Positions 41,869 to 49,173 of a stretch of DNA of 64,000 nucleotides are shown in pieces (the first letter of the stretch is position 1; the number at the start of each line of letters is the position of its first letter). Below the pieces are notes generated by a model. That model did not search any database. It worked only from the letters and a program-made list of their open reading frames with translations, and had not been told where the DNA came from. The position numbers and the translations under genes were made by a program. Source of the DNA: Saccharopolyspora ipomoeae (GTDB taxonomy: Bacteria; Actinomycetota; Actinomycetes; Mycobacteriales; Pseudonocardiaceae); assembly GCF_029952525.1 (NCBI RefSeq), contig NZ_JASAOF010000029.1:1-64000 (forward strand). The letters run 5' to 3'.

Positions 41869-42880
41869 CAGTGCTGGTGAAGGCGTTCCGCCCGGGGCTG
41901 GTGAAGTCGCTCCGCCCGGGGCTGGTGAAGGCGTTCCTCCCGGGACTGGTGAAGTCGCTCCGCCTGGTGTGCGCGTTCCGCCGGGGATCGGCAGCGGGCT
42001 GCTGCTCGCGCTGCTCTCGGCGGCCTCGTTCGGCATGGCGGGTGCGCTGGCGCGCGGTCTGCTCGAAGCCGGGTGGAGCCCGGGCGCGGTGGTGCTGGTC
42101 CGGCTCAGCGTCGGCGCCCTGACCCTGGCCCCGTTCGCGCTGATCGCGCTCCGCGGCCGCTGGTCGCTGCTGCGCACCCAGGCCCGTCCGGTGCTGATCT
42201 ACGGCGCGCTCGGCATGGCCGGCACGCAGTTCTGCTACTTCTCGGCCGTGAGCACGATGGACGTGGCTCCGGCCCTGCTCATCGAGTTCACCGCCCCGGT
42301 GGCGATCGTCGGCTGGCTGTGGCTGCGGAAGGGACAACGTCCCCGTCGTCTGACGCTGGTGGGCGCGGCGTCGGCGATCGCGGGCCTGGTGTTCGCCCTG
42401 GACCTGGCCTCGGGCGCGGACGTGGCGTGGACCGGAGCGGCGTGGGCGTTCGCGGCGATGATCGGCAACGCCGCGTACTTCCTGGTCTCGGGAGAGACGG
42501 AGGGCGCGCTGCCCCCGATCACCCTGGCGGGCGCCGGCCTGGTCCTGTCGGCGGCCATCCTCGCGGTCCTGGGCGTGGTCGGAATCCTGCCCATGCACGC
42601 CACTTTCACGACGGCGACCTACGCGATCGGCGAAACCCCTTGGTGGGCACCGCTGATCGCCCTCGGCGTCCTCTCCGCCGCCGTCGCCTACGTGACGGGC
42701 ACGGCCGCCACCCGCCGCCTCGGTTCCCGCCTCGCGTCCTTCGTCGCCCTCACCGAAGTCCTCGCCAGCGCCCTCTTCGCCTGGGCCCTGCTCGACCAGC
42801 GACCGGGCCCAGCGGTCGTCCTCGGCGGCCTCCTCATCATCACCGGGGTGGTCCTCGTCCGCCTCGGCGACCGCCCCTGA
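41849..42880 (+). CDS. EamA/DMT-family exporter with repeat N-terminus
   Basis: A 343-residue transporter with ten hydrophobic segments in two EamA halves (for example SGLLLALLSAASFGMAGALA and APALLIEFTAPVAIVGWLW). The N-terminal 45 residues are a low-complexity Gly/Pro/Glu tract made by four 24-bp tandem repeats (GEGVPPGAGEVAPPGA type), unusual for the family. The ATG at 41849 fits the promoter spacing. It is divergent from and probably controlled by the CGNR regulator. Substrate unknown. Confidence 0.87.
   Translation: MTRLANDSAGEGVPPGAGEVAPPGAGEGVPPGTGEVAPPGVRVPPGIGSGLLLALLSAASFGMAGALARGLLEAGWSPGAVVLVRLSVGALTLAPFALIALRGRWSLLRTQARPVLIYGALGMAGTQFCYFSAVSTMDVAPALLIEFTAPVAIVGWLWLRKGQRPRRLTLVGAASAIAGLVFALDLASGADVAWTGAAWAFAAMIGNAAYFLVSGETEGALPPITLAGAGLVLSAAILAVLGVVGILPMHATFTTATYAIGETPWWAPLIALGVLSAAVAYVTGTAATRRLGSRLASFVALTEVLASALFAWALLDQRPGPAVVLGGLLIITGVVLVRLGDRP
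41876..41971 (+). repeat. 24-bp tandem repeat in EamA N-terminus
   Basis: Four units of 24 bp (GGTGAAGGCGTTCCGCCC and variants) encode Gly-Glu-Val-Pro-Pro-rich octapeptides before the first membrane helix. Confidence 0.85.
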
Positions 42881-42902
42881 TCTCCGGCGGCGGACCTCGT
42901 GG

Positions 42903-42936
42903 GGTGGGGGAAGTTTTCATGAAAACTTCCCCCACC
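42903..42936. repeat. family-A palindrome, copy 6
   Basis: A perfect 34-nt palindrome: GAAGTTTTCATGAAAACTTC extended by GGTGGGG/CCCCACC. It lies between the convergent EamA and TspO genes. The longest and most regular family-A copy; probable bidirectional terminator. Confidence 0.85.
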
Positions 42937-42943
42937 ACGGACA

Positions 42944-43402
42944 TCATTGATTGCGGCGCGCGATCGCCGAGGACAGGGCGGTGGCGAAGGCGCACCACGC
43001 GACGTACGGGGCCAGGGCCGCTCCGGCCCGCGGGTCCGCTCGCCGCGTCCGCTTCAGGAGATCGGCCGAGCTCGCGGTCAGCACCGCGGCTTCGACCGCA
43101 GCCCACGACGGCCGTCGAGCACCCCAGAACACCCAGGTCCACCCCGCGTTGAGCGCCAGGTTCCCGGCGAGGGCGGGAACGTACCCGGCGGGCCTGGGCG
43201 ACCGCGACAGCGCGACCGCCGACGCGACCGCGATGTCGGCGTACAGAGCGCTCCACACCGGCCCGAACACCTGCGGAGGCGGCTGCCACCGGGGCTTCCG
43301 CAACTCCCGGAACCACGTCCCCTCGGCCTCCACGGCCAACGACCCCACGACAGCGGTCGTCGCGACAGCGACCCCGGTCCCGGCCAACGTCCTCCACGAC
43401 AT
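42944..43402 (-). CDS. TspO/MBR-family membrane protein
   Basis: A 152-residue five-helix protein with the TspO signatures TWFRELRKPRWQPPPQVFGPVWSALY and GNLALNAGWTWVFWGARRPSWA. Family members bind porphyrins or other tetrapyrroles and respond to stress. The ATG at 43402 is preceded by a purine-poor region, so initiation is weak or leaderless. Confidence 0.9.
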   Translation of the reverse strand: MSWRTLAGTGVAVATTAVVGSLAVEAEGTWFRELRKPRWQPPPQVFGPVWSALYADIAVASAVALSRSPRPAGYVPALAGNLALNAGWTWVFWGARRPSWAAVEAAVLTASSADLLKRTRRADPRAGAALAPYVAWCAFATALSSAIARRNQ

Positions 43403-43624
43403 GCCCCGATCCTCACCCACCCAGACCAAGAACGCTCCGCACGACCAGCGGGCGCAGGAACCGCCCTGGTCAGAACCCACGCCGCTTTGAAGCCCGGTGA
43501 GACCGCGTTGTTCCGGCGAAACAGCGTGTCGGATCATCACCGGGTGAGGATCTCGCTGGGAGATCTCGACCGAGTCCGCGACCAGGCGCCCGCATCGCGC
43601 GGCGCGGAAGAGGAGGAGGGCGTC

Positions 43625-43792
43625 GTGCCCGCACGAGCACAGCAGATCGGTGGGTGGTTATCCCTCGCGCTGGTCGTCCACTTCGTCGTGAACGCGCCGA
43701 TCCAGGCCGCCCAGTTCACCCGCGACCTGCTCAGCCGACTCGCCGCAGCAGGCCACAGCGGCATCGTCTTCCTCACCAACATCACGACATGA
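43625..43792 (+). CDS. 55-residue small membrane-associated protein, paralog 1
   Basis: GTG start with a strong site GAGGAGGAGGG. The protein begins MPARAQQIGGWLSLALVVHF: a short basic N-terminus, one hydrophobic helix, then a conserved polar part QAAQFTRDLLSRL and GIVFLTN. A second copy of identical length lies at 46269 (36 of 55 residues identical), with similar upstream DNA (GAGGATCTCGCTG...CGAGTCCG). The family is not recognised. Duplication and conserved length argue that it is real. Confidence 0.65.
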   Translation: MPARAQQIGGWLSLALVVHFVVNAPIQAAQFTRDLLSRLAAAGHSGIVFLTNITT

Positions 43793-43918
43793 GCGGATTC
43801 GACGATCTTCTCCCGGTGGCGCGCGTTCGGGCCCTTCTCGTCGGGGGTCGAGATCGCCCGTGGCGCCGTGTCCCCTTTACAGTGGGGCTCCAGCGTGACC
43901 GATCTGGCCAGGTGGGGG

Positions 43919-44494
43919 ATGCCGCGTAACCGACGCCCGCAGGACCGGGAAGAGAAGCGCGGCGAGATCGTCGCCGCGGCCACGCGGTTGTTCGTGGAAG
44001 AAGGCTACGACCCCACGACGGTCGCGCGGATCGGGCGGGAAGCGGGGGTGACCTCCAACACCGTCTACTGGTACTTCAAGGACAAGGACGAGGTACTGGT
44101 CGCTGTTCTGGACGCGCTGTTCGCGCAGTTCCTGGCCGGCGTGGCGGAACGCTCGGCCGAACCGCCGGTCGAGCAGTTGTTGTGGGCGGTCACCGAGCTG
44201 CGGCGGGTCAACCGGCTGATCACGACGGTGCACGCCAGGGTCGCGGCATCGGAGTCACTGCGGGTGTGGCACGACGGTTTCCACGTGCAGGTGGAGGAGA
44301 TCCTGCGGTCGCATCTGGCCGCGCTGGGCGTGCCGGAGACCGACCAGGACGCGATGACCCGGATCGGGGTGTTCGTCGTCGAAGGGATGCTGACGCACGC
44401 AGGCGGCGCCGCGGGCGATCGCGCCGTCGTCGAGACGTTGGTGCGCAGTGCCCGCGGCATCGCCGCCGTGCCGAGCTCGCCCGACTCCAGGTGA
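43919..44494 (+). CDS. TetR-family transcriptional regulator
   Basis: A 191-residue regulator: N-terminal HTH (EIVAAATRLFVEEGYDPTTV, ARIGREAGVTSNTVYWYFKDKDEV) and a helical ligand domain. The ATG at 43919 is used; an in-frame GTG at 43895 lies just after a TACAGT -10 box and is an alternative. It converges with a hydrolase gene (13-nt gap) whose promoter holds two palindromes, its likely operators. Confidence 0.88.
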   Translation: MPRNRRPQDREEKRGEIVAAATRLFVEEGYDPTTVARIGREAGVTSNTVYWYFKDKDEVLVAVLDALFAQFLAGVAERSAEPPVEQLLWAVTELRRVNRLITTVHARVAASESLRVWHDGFHVQVEEILRSHLAALGVPETDQDAMTRIGVFVVEGMLTHAGGAAGDRAVVETLVRSARGIAAVPSSPDSR

Positions 44495-44507
44495 TGGGGC
44501 GGGTCGG

Positions 44508-45614
44508 CTACCGGCCCGCTGCGGCCGTGAACTGGGCTGCGAGGAACTGAATCTGGTCTGCGACGGCACGTTCGAACAGGTCACCGACGTAGATGTCGAA
44601 GTGGTCACCGTCGTACTCGTTGACCTGGACGTGGTCCTGCCCGACCGCAAGACGGGCCGTGGTGCGCGCAGGGGCAGCGCGGTCGTCGTCGCACAGGCAC
44701 AACAGGGTCGCCGCGGTGATCTTGCGGATGTCCTTGCCCGGCCGGTACAGCGGCAACCGCAACGCGAGCCGGGCCGCGATCGCGTTGGCGCTGTCGCCGC
44801 CACCGTCCGAGCCCGTCATGACACCCCAGATCGTGTCGCGGCCGACAGCGGTGTCGCCAGGGCGGAACGGCTGCCCGCCCGTCACGACGGTCGGTGACAG
44901 ACCCTTGCCCAAGGCCGGGAACCGGGCAAGGGCCCGGGCGGTGCGAGACGAGAGCCGAGTCCCCGCCGGTATCAGCTTGGACGCCTCGGCGATCGCGGTC
45001 GGCGACACCAGGAATGCGGGCATCCACCACACCCCGACCACCGGAGCCAGCACTGGCTTCGCGCCGAACACCGACCCGAAGACATCGAGCACTGCGGCGA
45101 TGATGAGCCCGACCGTGCTCAACGGGCTGGACCGGAGCCGGGAGATCAACGACGCCGGACCGTCGGTGAACGGGCACTGGGCCACCACGGCGGCCACGCC
45201 GTGGTCCTCGCCTGCGACCCGCAGCACGTGCCCGCCGCCGAACGAGGTCCCCCACACCGCGATCCGGTCCGGGTCGACCTCCGGCAGGGACCGGCCGTAG
45301 TCCAGTGCCGCCCGCCAGTCGTCGAGCTGGTCGCCGATGTCGAGCAACTGACGAGGAGATCCCTCGCTGGCGCCCAGATACCGGTAGTCGAACACCAGCA
45401 CCATCCACCCCTGCGCGGCGAACCGCTCCGCGAACGCGTCCAACCGCCACTCCCGCACCGCGCCCAACCCGTGCGCCATGACCACCAACGGCCGAGGCCC
45501 GCCTTCTGCTGTCGGCACGTACAGCCACGCCGCGCACCGCACGCCCCCGGACTCGAACCACACGTCGCGCCGCACGGAGGCAGTGGAGTGGTCCTTCTCC
45601 GCCGAAGTTTCCAT
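44508..45614 (-). CDS. alpha/beta hydrolase
   Basis: A 368-residue hydrolase: HGLGAVREWRLDAFAERFAA (oxyanion region), YRYLGASEGSPRQLLDI, nucleophile elbow WGTSFGGGHVL, and a C-terminal DDDRAAP (Asp) with DGDHFDIY (His). It is of the type seen in xylan-esterase/DLH-like or detoxifying hydrolases. The substrate is unknown. Two matching palindromes upstream suggest induction through TetR. Confidence 0.87.
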   Translation of the reverse strand: METSAEKDHSTASVRRDVWFESGGVRCAAWLYVPTAEGGPRPLVVMAHGLGAVREWRLDAFAERFAAQGWMVLVFDYRYLGASEGSPRQLLDIGDQLDDWRAALDYGRSLPEVDPDRIAVWGTSFGGGHVLRVAGEDHGVAAVVAQCPFTDGPASLISRLRSSPLSTVGLIIAAVLDVFGSVFGAKPVLAPVVGVWWMPAFLVSPTAIAEASKLIPAGTRLSSRTARALARFPALGKGLSPTVVTGGQPFRPGDTAVGRDTIWGVMTGSDGGGDSANAIAARLALRLPLYRPGKDIRKITAATLLCLCDDDRAAPARTTARLAVGQDHVQVNEYDGDHFDIYVGDLFERAVADQIQFLAAQFTAAAGR

Positions 45615-45641
45615 CGCCTACCTCATTCAGCTCGCCCGCCG

Positions 45642-45662
45642 CTCTTGAATTGCAATCAAGAG
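45642..45662. promoter_or_regulatory. candidate TetR operator 1
   Basis: CTCTTGA-N7-TCAAGAG, a perfect 7-bp inverted repeat 28 nt upstream of the hydrolase start. Confidence 0.7.
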
Positions 45663-45685
45663 CAATTGACGCGGACGCTAGATCT

Positions 45686-45706
45686 CTCTTGATTGGAAGT
45701 CAAGAA
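45686..45706. promoter_or_regulatory. candidate TetR operator 2
   Basis: CTCTTGA-N7-TCAAGAA, matching operator 1 in six of seven pairs. The centres are 44 bp apart, about four helical turns, so dimers could bind on the same face. Confidence 0.65.
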
Positions 45707-45959
45707 ATGAGGGCGTGCTGCTGCACCGCCGTTGCTCATCGGCACCGCGGCGGAGCTCCCTGCTCGACGTCCAGCGCGGCGATAGTGGCTGTCCAGGTAG
45801 TTCGCGGGGTTGGTCAGGCTGCTGCAGTGAGGTGTTGCCCGAGCACCATCGCTCGGCGCAGCAGCACCGCTGACCCGGGGCCTCTCCGCGCGATCTGCGG
45901 CAGCGGATGCCCCTCTGCCCGGCGTATCGCCAACCGGTCGACCTTCGTGGACATCGGGG

Positions 45960-46098
45960 AGGGAGAAAGACCAAGATCGTCTCCCTGTTTTCCAGCCGCG
46001 CATCCAGGTATGGGCAAAGGGCCTGGCCGGAACTCCTTGCGGAGTCCTGACCAGGCCCTTTGCCTTGTCGGGGTGGCGGGATTTGAACCCACGACCTC
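45960..46098 (-). repeat. duplicated tRNA-Pro terminator and 3' half
   Basis: Direct repeat of 48938-49080: the region after tRNA-Pro, its GGGCCTGGTC-type terminator hairpin, and 31 nt of the tRNA 3' half (T-arm and acceptor strand, 46068-46098). No 5' half follows, so it cannot make a tRNA. Possible attachment-site scar or segmental duplication. Confidence 0.8.
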
Positions 46099-46268
46099 CG
46101 ATTGTCGCCCCGCCGAGCGGCAGCCGCTCGCGAGTCTCGCCGACCGGGTCGTTCCGGCATCGGGCGGATGTCGCATCATCTCCCGCGAGGATCTCGCTGA
46201 CCGAGTCCGGCTCAGCCCGTTGCGCACCGGCCGCCGCTGGTCTCACGCGGCGCGGAGAGGAGAGCAGC

Positions 46269-46436
46269 GTGCCCGCACAAGCACGACGGATCAGCGGATG
46301 GTTATCCCTGGCGGTCTTCGGCTACTTCATCGTGACCGCTCCCGCCCAAGCAGCCCAGTTCACCCGAGACCTCCTCTGCCGCCTCGAAGACCTGGCCCAG
46401 AACGGGATCGTCTTCCTGACCAACCTCACCACCTGA
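46269..46436 (+). CDS. 55-residue small membrane-associated protein, paralog 2
   Basis: GTG start behind GAGAGGAGAG. It begins MPAQARRISGWLSLAVFGYF and ends IVFLTNLTT; one hydrophobic helix and a conserved AAQFTRDLL core. It aligns without gaps to the protein at 43625. Unknown function. Confidence 0.65.
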   Translation: MPAQARRISGWLSLAVFGYFIVTAPAQAAQFTRDLLCRLEDLAQNGIVFLTNLTT

Positions 46437-46517
46437 AGCGCCGTCCCGGTCTAGGCGCGGTTCCGTCGGCTGGACGGAGTACCGCCGCAATCCGCGTGCC
46501 GTTGCTAGCGTCGCCGC

Positions 46518-47111
46518 ATGCCACCTGCTGTCATCGTTGCGCCCGACCCAGTCTGGCCAGCCCGAGCCCAGCAGTTACTCCGCGAGCTGCGCTCCGCGTT
46601 CGCCCCTCTCAACGGGGCTGACGAGTTCACCTACGAGCACATCGGCTCGACCGCAGTGCCTGGCCTCGGTGCGAAGCCGATCGTGGATTTGCAGGTCCGG
46701 ATGCCGTCCTTGCGGAGCCTGGCCGAACTCGCCGAGCTGCTCGCGCCGACGCCCTTCGTGCCCGCTCCCGGCGCACGGCCGGATTCCCCGGGCGTGTACG
46801 CGGACGTCCCGCGGCCGGGGGATCCCGAGGACGCCGTGCTCTATGAGAAGCGGCTCTTCCACGCTCCCGCCGAGGAGGCCGTCCTCCACATCCGGAGGTC
46901 CGATTCCCCGTTCGCCCAGTTCGTCGTGGACTTCCGGGACTGGCTGCGGCACCACCCGGACCAGGCGCGTCGGTACGAGCAGATCAAGCGCGCCCTCGCC
47001 GAGCAGCACGCAGCCGCATCGGACTACGACGACTACACCCGGGCCAAATCAGCCTTCTTGGACGAGATCCAGCCGCGACTGCGTGGCTGGGCCCGGAACC
47101 GGTCGTCCTGA
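46518..47111 (+). CDS. GrpB-family protein
   Basis: A 197-residue member of the GrpB/UPF0157 family with a nucleotidyltransferase-like fold: EHIGSTAVPGLGAKPIVDLQ is the signature (GSTAVPGLxAKPxIDI), followed by the C-terminal helical part with YEKRLFHA and DYTRAKSAFL. The role is unclear in the family; some are fused to CoaE. A TAGCGT box 6 nt before the ATG indicates a leaderless mRNA. Confidence 0.9.
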   Translation: MPPAVIVAPDPVWPARAQQLLRELRSAFAPLNGADEFTYEHIGSTAVPGLGAKPIVDLQVRMPSLRSLAELAELLAPTPFVPAPGARPDSPGVYADVPRPGDPEDAVLYEKRLFHAPAEEAVLHIRRSDSPFAQFVVDFRDWLRHHPDQARRYEQIKRALAEQHAAASDYDDYTRAKSAFLDEIQPRLRGWARNRSS

Positions 47112-47182
47112 TCGGCCTGCAGCGCGGAAGACCGTCTCCGGCTCGCCGAAGCGGACCAGAATGGGATCGTCAGCGGTTCGGG

Positions 47183-47368
47183 TCAGGCCGCATCGGGGGT
47201 GAACGGGGTGCGCAGCGGACGCAGGGTTTCCTCGTCCTGGTGCACTCGCGGGCGGCGGGGTTCCGGGGCGGTGCGGTCCGAAACCGGCTCGCGGAACGCC
47301 ACCGGGGCGACCGGCGGAGCGTTGCGCTCGGAGCGGTTCTCGGGGCGTACGGGTGTGGAGACGTTCAT
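47183..47368 (-). CDS. small Pro/Arg-rich hypothetical protein
   Basis: A 61-residue ORF with a good site GAGAGGA 6 nt before the ATG. It begins MNVSTPVRPENRSERNAPPV and is rich in Pro, Arg and Glu with no hydrophobic stretch; probably disordered. It lies downstream of the cold-shock gene on the same strand, after that gene's terminator. Not recognised. Confidence 0.45.
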   Translation of the reverse strand: MNVSTPVRPENRSERNAPPVAPVAFREPVSDRTAPEPRRPRVHQDEETLRPLRTPFTPDAA

Positions 47369-47649
47369 GTGAAGTCCTCTCGGCGCGCTGCGAAAGCGGT
47401 GGCGCCCTGGTGATCGGGAAAATGCGGCTGCGAGGCGGCGGGATCGGGGTTCCGGGAACCCTGCGCGTGGGAACGCGTTCGGCTCGACCGGTAGGGAATC
47501 GCCGCGCGCCCCGGGAGGGCGTCGCCACGGCGGCGGGAGTGGTGCATCGGTTTCGAGGTCTCGACCGCGTCGAAGCGGGAGCTGTGCCGGCGAAACCGCG
47601 GTCCCCGGCCCGCACGCGAGCGCGGGCCGGGACGGTGCTCAGCGGATCG
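47369..47649. other. 281-nt gap with csp terminator
   Basis: Apart from the terminator hairpin near 47601-47633 and the promoter expected for the 61-residue gene, nothing is recognised. Confidence 0.5.
47601..47633 (-). terminator. terminator after cold-shock gene
   Basis: GTCCCCGGCCCGC and GCGGGCCGGGAC pair with one bulge around an 8-nt loop, just after the csp stop. There is no T-run. Confidence 0.65.
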
Positions 47650-47832
47650 TCAGGCCACGCGCACGGAGTCGGCTTGCGGACCCTTGGGACCCTGGCTGAC
47701 CTCGTAGGTGACCTTCTGGTCCTCGTCGAGGGTGCGGAAACCGGCCGCGTCGATGGCCGAGTAGTGGACGAACACGTCCGGACCACCGTCGTCGGGCGCG
47801 ATGAAGCCGAAGCCCTTCTCCGAGTTGCTCAT
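47650..47832 (-). CDS. shortened cold-shock-domain protein
   Basis: A 60-residue CspA-like protein, MSNSEKGFGFIAPDDGGPDV and on to VSQGPKGPQADSVRVA. RNP1 (KGFGFI) and RNP2 (VFVHYSAI) are intact, but the normal start (M-x-x-G-T-V-K-W-F-N) is missing: the ATG lies where beta-strand 1 should end, losing the RNA-stacking Trp. A strong GGAGGAG site and an ATG fit this short start, and no upstream in-frame start restores the strand. Either a functional variant or a decayed copy; a full-length Csp is probably encoded elsewhere. Confidence 0.8.
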   Translation of the reverse strand: MSNSEKGFGFIAPDDGGPDVFVHYSAIDAAGFRTLDEDQKVTYEVSQGPKGPQADSVRVA

Positions 47833-47930
47833 GTCTTCTCCTCCAAGAGCTGGAGTATGACGAACGAGAGTCCCACACGAGGGCACACCCCTCGGGCCAC
47901 AGCGCTACTTCGCTAAACAGCGACAAGTCC

Positions 47931-48751
47931 TTAAGAGCAAGGTGCGGTGCGGCAGGGGCCTTGTCGGAGCAGAGCTCGTCGGAGCATCACGGGATCCACC
48001 CCTTCAAGGTGGGCATCGGTGAGGTAAGCGCCTTTGAGGTGGGAATCGGTTAGGTCGGCGCCGCTGAGGTTGGCGCCATTGAGGAGGGAATGGGTGAGGT
48101 CGGCGCCTTTGAGGTGAGCATCGGCGAGGTGGGCGCCGTTGGGGTTGGTGAAGCTGAGGTCGGCGCCAATGAGGTTGGCGCCGCCGAGGCATGCGTGGGA
48201 GAGGTCTGTTGGACCGCCGCTCGACCACCGGGGGTCTGGTTTGCCGAGCGCGGTCATCGCAGCCTCTACGTCCGCGGTGGGGGGCGCGGCGGGACAGGAG
48301 CCACCTTGCGAGGAGGCTCGGGCCTTCGTCTCCTCGCGGACGAAGGTGGCTAGCACGTTCCGGACGGTTGGGTAGTCCCGTTCGGAGTCTCCGGCGATGC
48401 GGTGCAGGGCATAGATGCCGCCCAGCCGGATGTGGACTTTGTCTGAGCCGAGCTGCTCGAGGCTTTGCTGAACCGGTCGGTGAGCTGGCCCTGCCGGTCG
48501 GTCTCGTTCTGGGCTCGGGTGGCCTCCAGTTCGGCTTGCGCGTTGATGGCCTGAGGAATGGCGAACACGAGGCTGACCAGGACCGCGCCCAGGGTCAGCA
48601 GCTGGGTCAGATCCTTCCGGCCGGCTTGCGCGAGGCGTCGGCCAACCGGGCGAGTGCCGCTGGGGCGGCGCAGACCCGGGCCGGTCGGGCGGGCCGGATT
48701 CCGGCGTTGTCGGTCGCCCGGTCCGGCCTTGGGGCGGCGTGGCGTTTTCAC
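47931..48751 (-). pseudogene. frameshifted pentapeptide-repeat membrane protein
   Basis: GTG start at 48751. The first frame gives a basic N-terminus, a membrane helix (LTQLLTLGAVLVSLVFAI) and a coiled region ending TDRFSKA. One base is then missing near 48459-48462, and the other frame continues EQLGSDKVHIRLGGIYALHR, TVRNVLATFVREETK and pentapeptide repeats (ANLIGADLSF, ADLTHSLLNG, ANLSGADLTD). This domain order is common in actinomycete pentapeptide proteins. Without the lost base the protein ends early; it is either a pseudogene or a base-call error. Confidence 0.82.
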
Positions 48752-49049
48752 GGTCAACACCGTGCCAGCAGCCCGCCCGGCCTGGGGGTGGTTCGTGGTT
48801 GATTCGGGGCGCGAATTAGTCGCGCATAAGGCCGTGGGTGCCGGACGACGGGAATGGTGCTGAGCCCGGCGCGGCGGAACGGGAGGTGTACCGCGTTGTA
48901 TGCGCGGTCTCCCCGCTGGCCGAGGCGACGAAGGTTGTGGGAGAGCGACGACCAAGACCGTCTCCCTATTTTCCCAGCGGCGCATCCGAGCATGGGAAAA
49001 GGGCCTGGTCTGAACTCCTCGCGGAGTCCTGACCAGGCCCTTTGCCTTG
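48752..49049. other. 298-nt gap with tRNA terminator
   Basis: Holds the presumed promoter of the pentapeptide gene and, from about 48938, the duplicated segment with the tRNA-Pro terminator. No gene is seen. Confidence 0.55.
49001..49040 (-). terminator. tRNA-Pro terminator
   Basis: GGGCCTGGTC/GACCAGGCCC (10 bp) with an inner ACTCC/GGAGT stem, followed on the minus strand by TTTTCCC. Duplicated at 46019-46059. Confidence 0.88.
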
Positions 49050-49123
49050 TCGGGGTGGCGGGATTTGAACCCACGACCTCTTCGACCCGAACGAAGCGCG
49101 CTCCCAAGCTGCGCCACACCCCG
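49050..49123 (-). tRNA. tRNA-Pro (anticodon CGG)
   Basis: A 74-nt cloverleaf: acceptor CGGGGTG/CACCCCG with discriminator A, D-stem GCGC/GCGC, anticodon stem CTTCG/CGAAG with loop TTCGGGT (anticodon CGG, codon CCG), and T-arm GTGGG-TTCAAAT-CCCGC. CCA is not encoded. A strong terminator follows. Confidence 0.95.
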
Positions 49124-49173
49124 ATCTCCAGCTCTGAGGCATCTCGGGTGCTCGCCTCAGCGCTGGATATAGC

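Larger units (their letters stand above)
45615..46268. other. 654-nt non-coding region with operators and a duplicated tRNA segment
   Basis: No convincing gene. From the left it holds the hydrolase promoter with two palindromes, about 250 nt with nothing recognised, the duplicated terminator and 3' half of tRNA-Pro (45960-46098), and the upstream region of the second 55-residue gene. Confidence 0.6.

Noticed and set aside
46068..46098. Second tRNA gene at 46 kb
   Set aside because: Only the T-arm and 3' acceptor strand are present; no D-arm, anticodon arm or 5' acceptor follows.
45650..46621. Plus-strand frame of 323 codons across the tRNA fragment
   Set aside because: It runs through the duplicated terminator and tRNA 3' half and has no recognisable domain; the region is non-coding.
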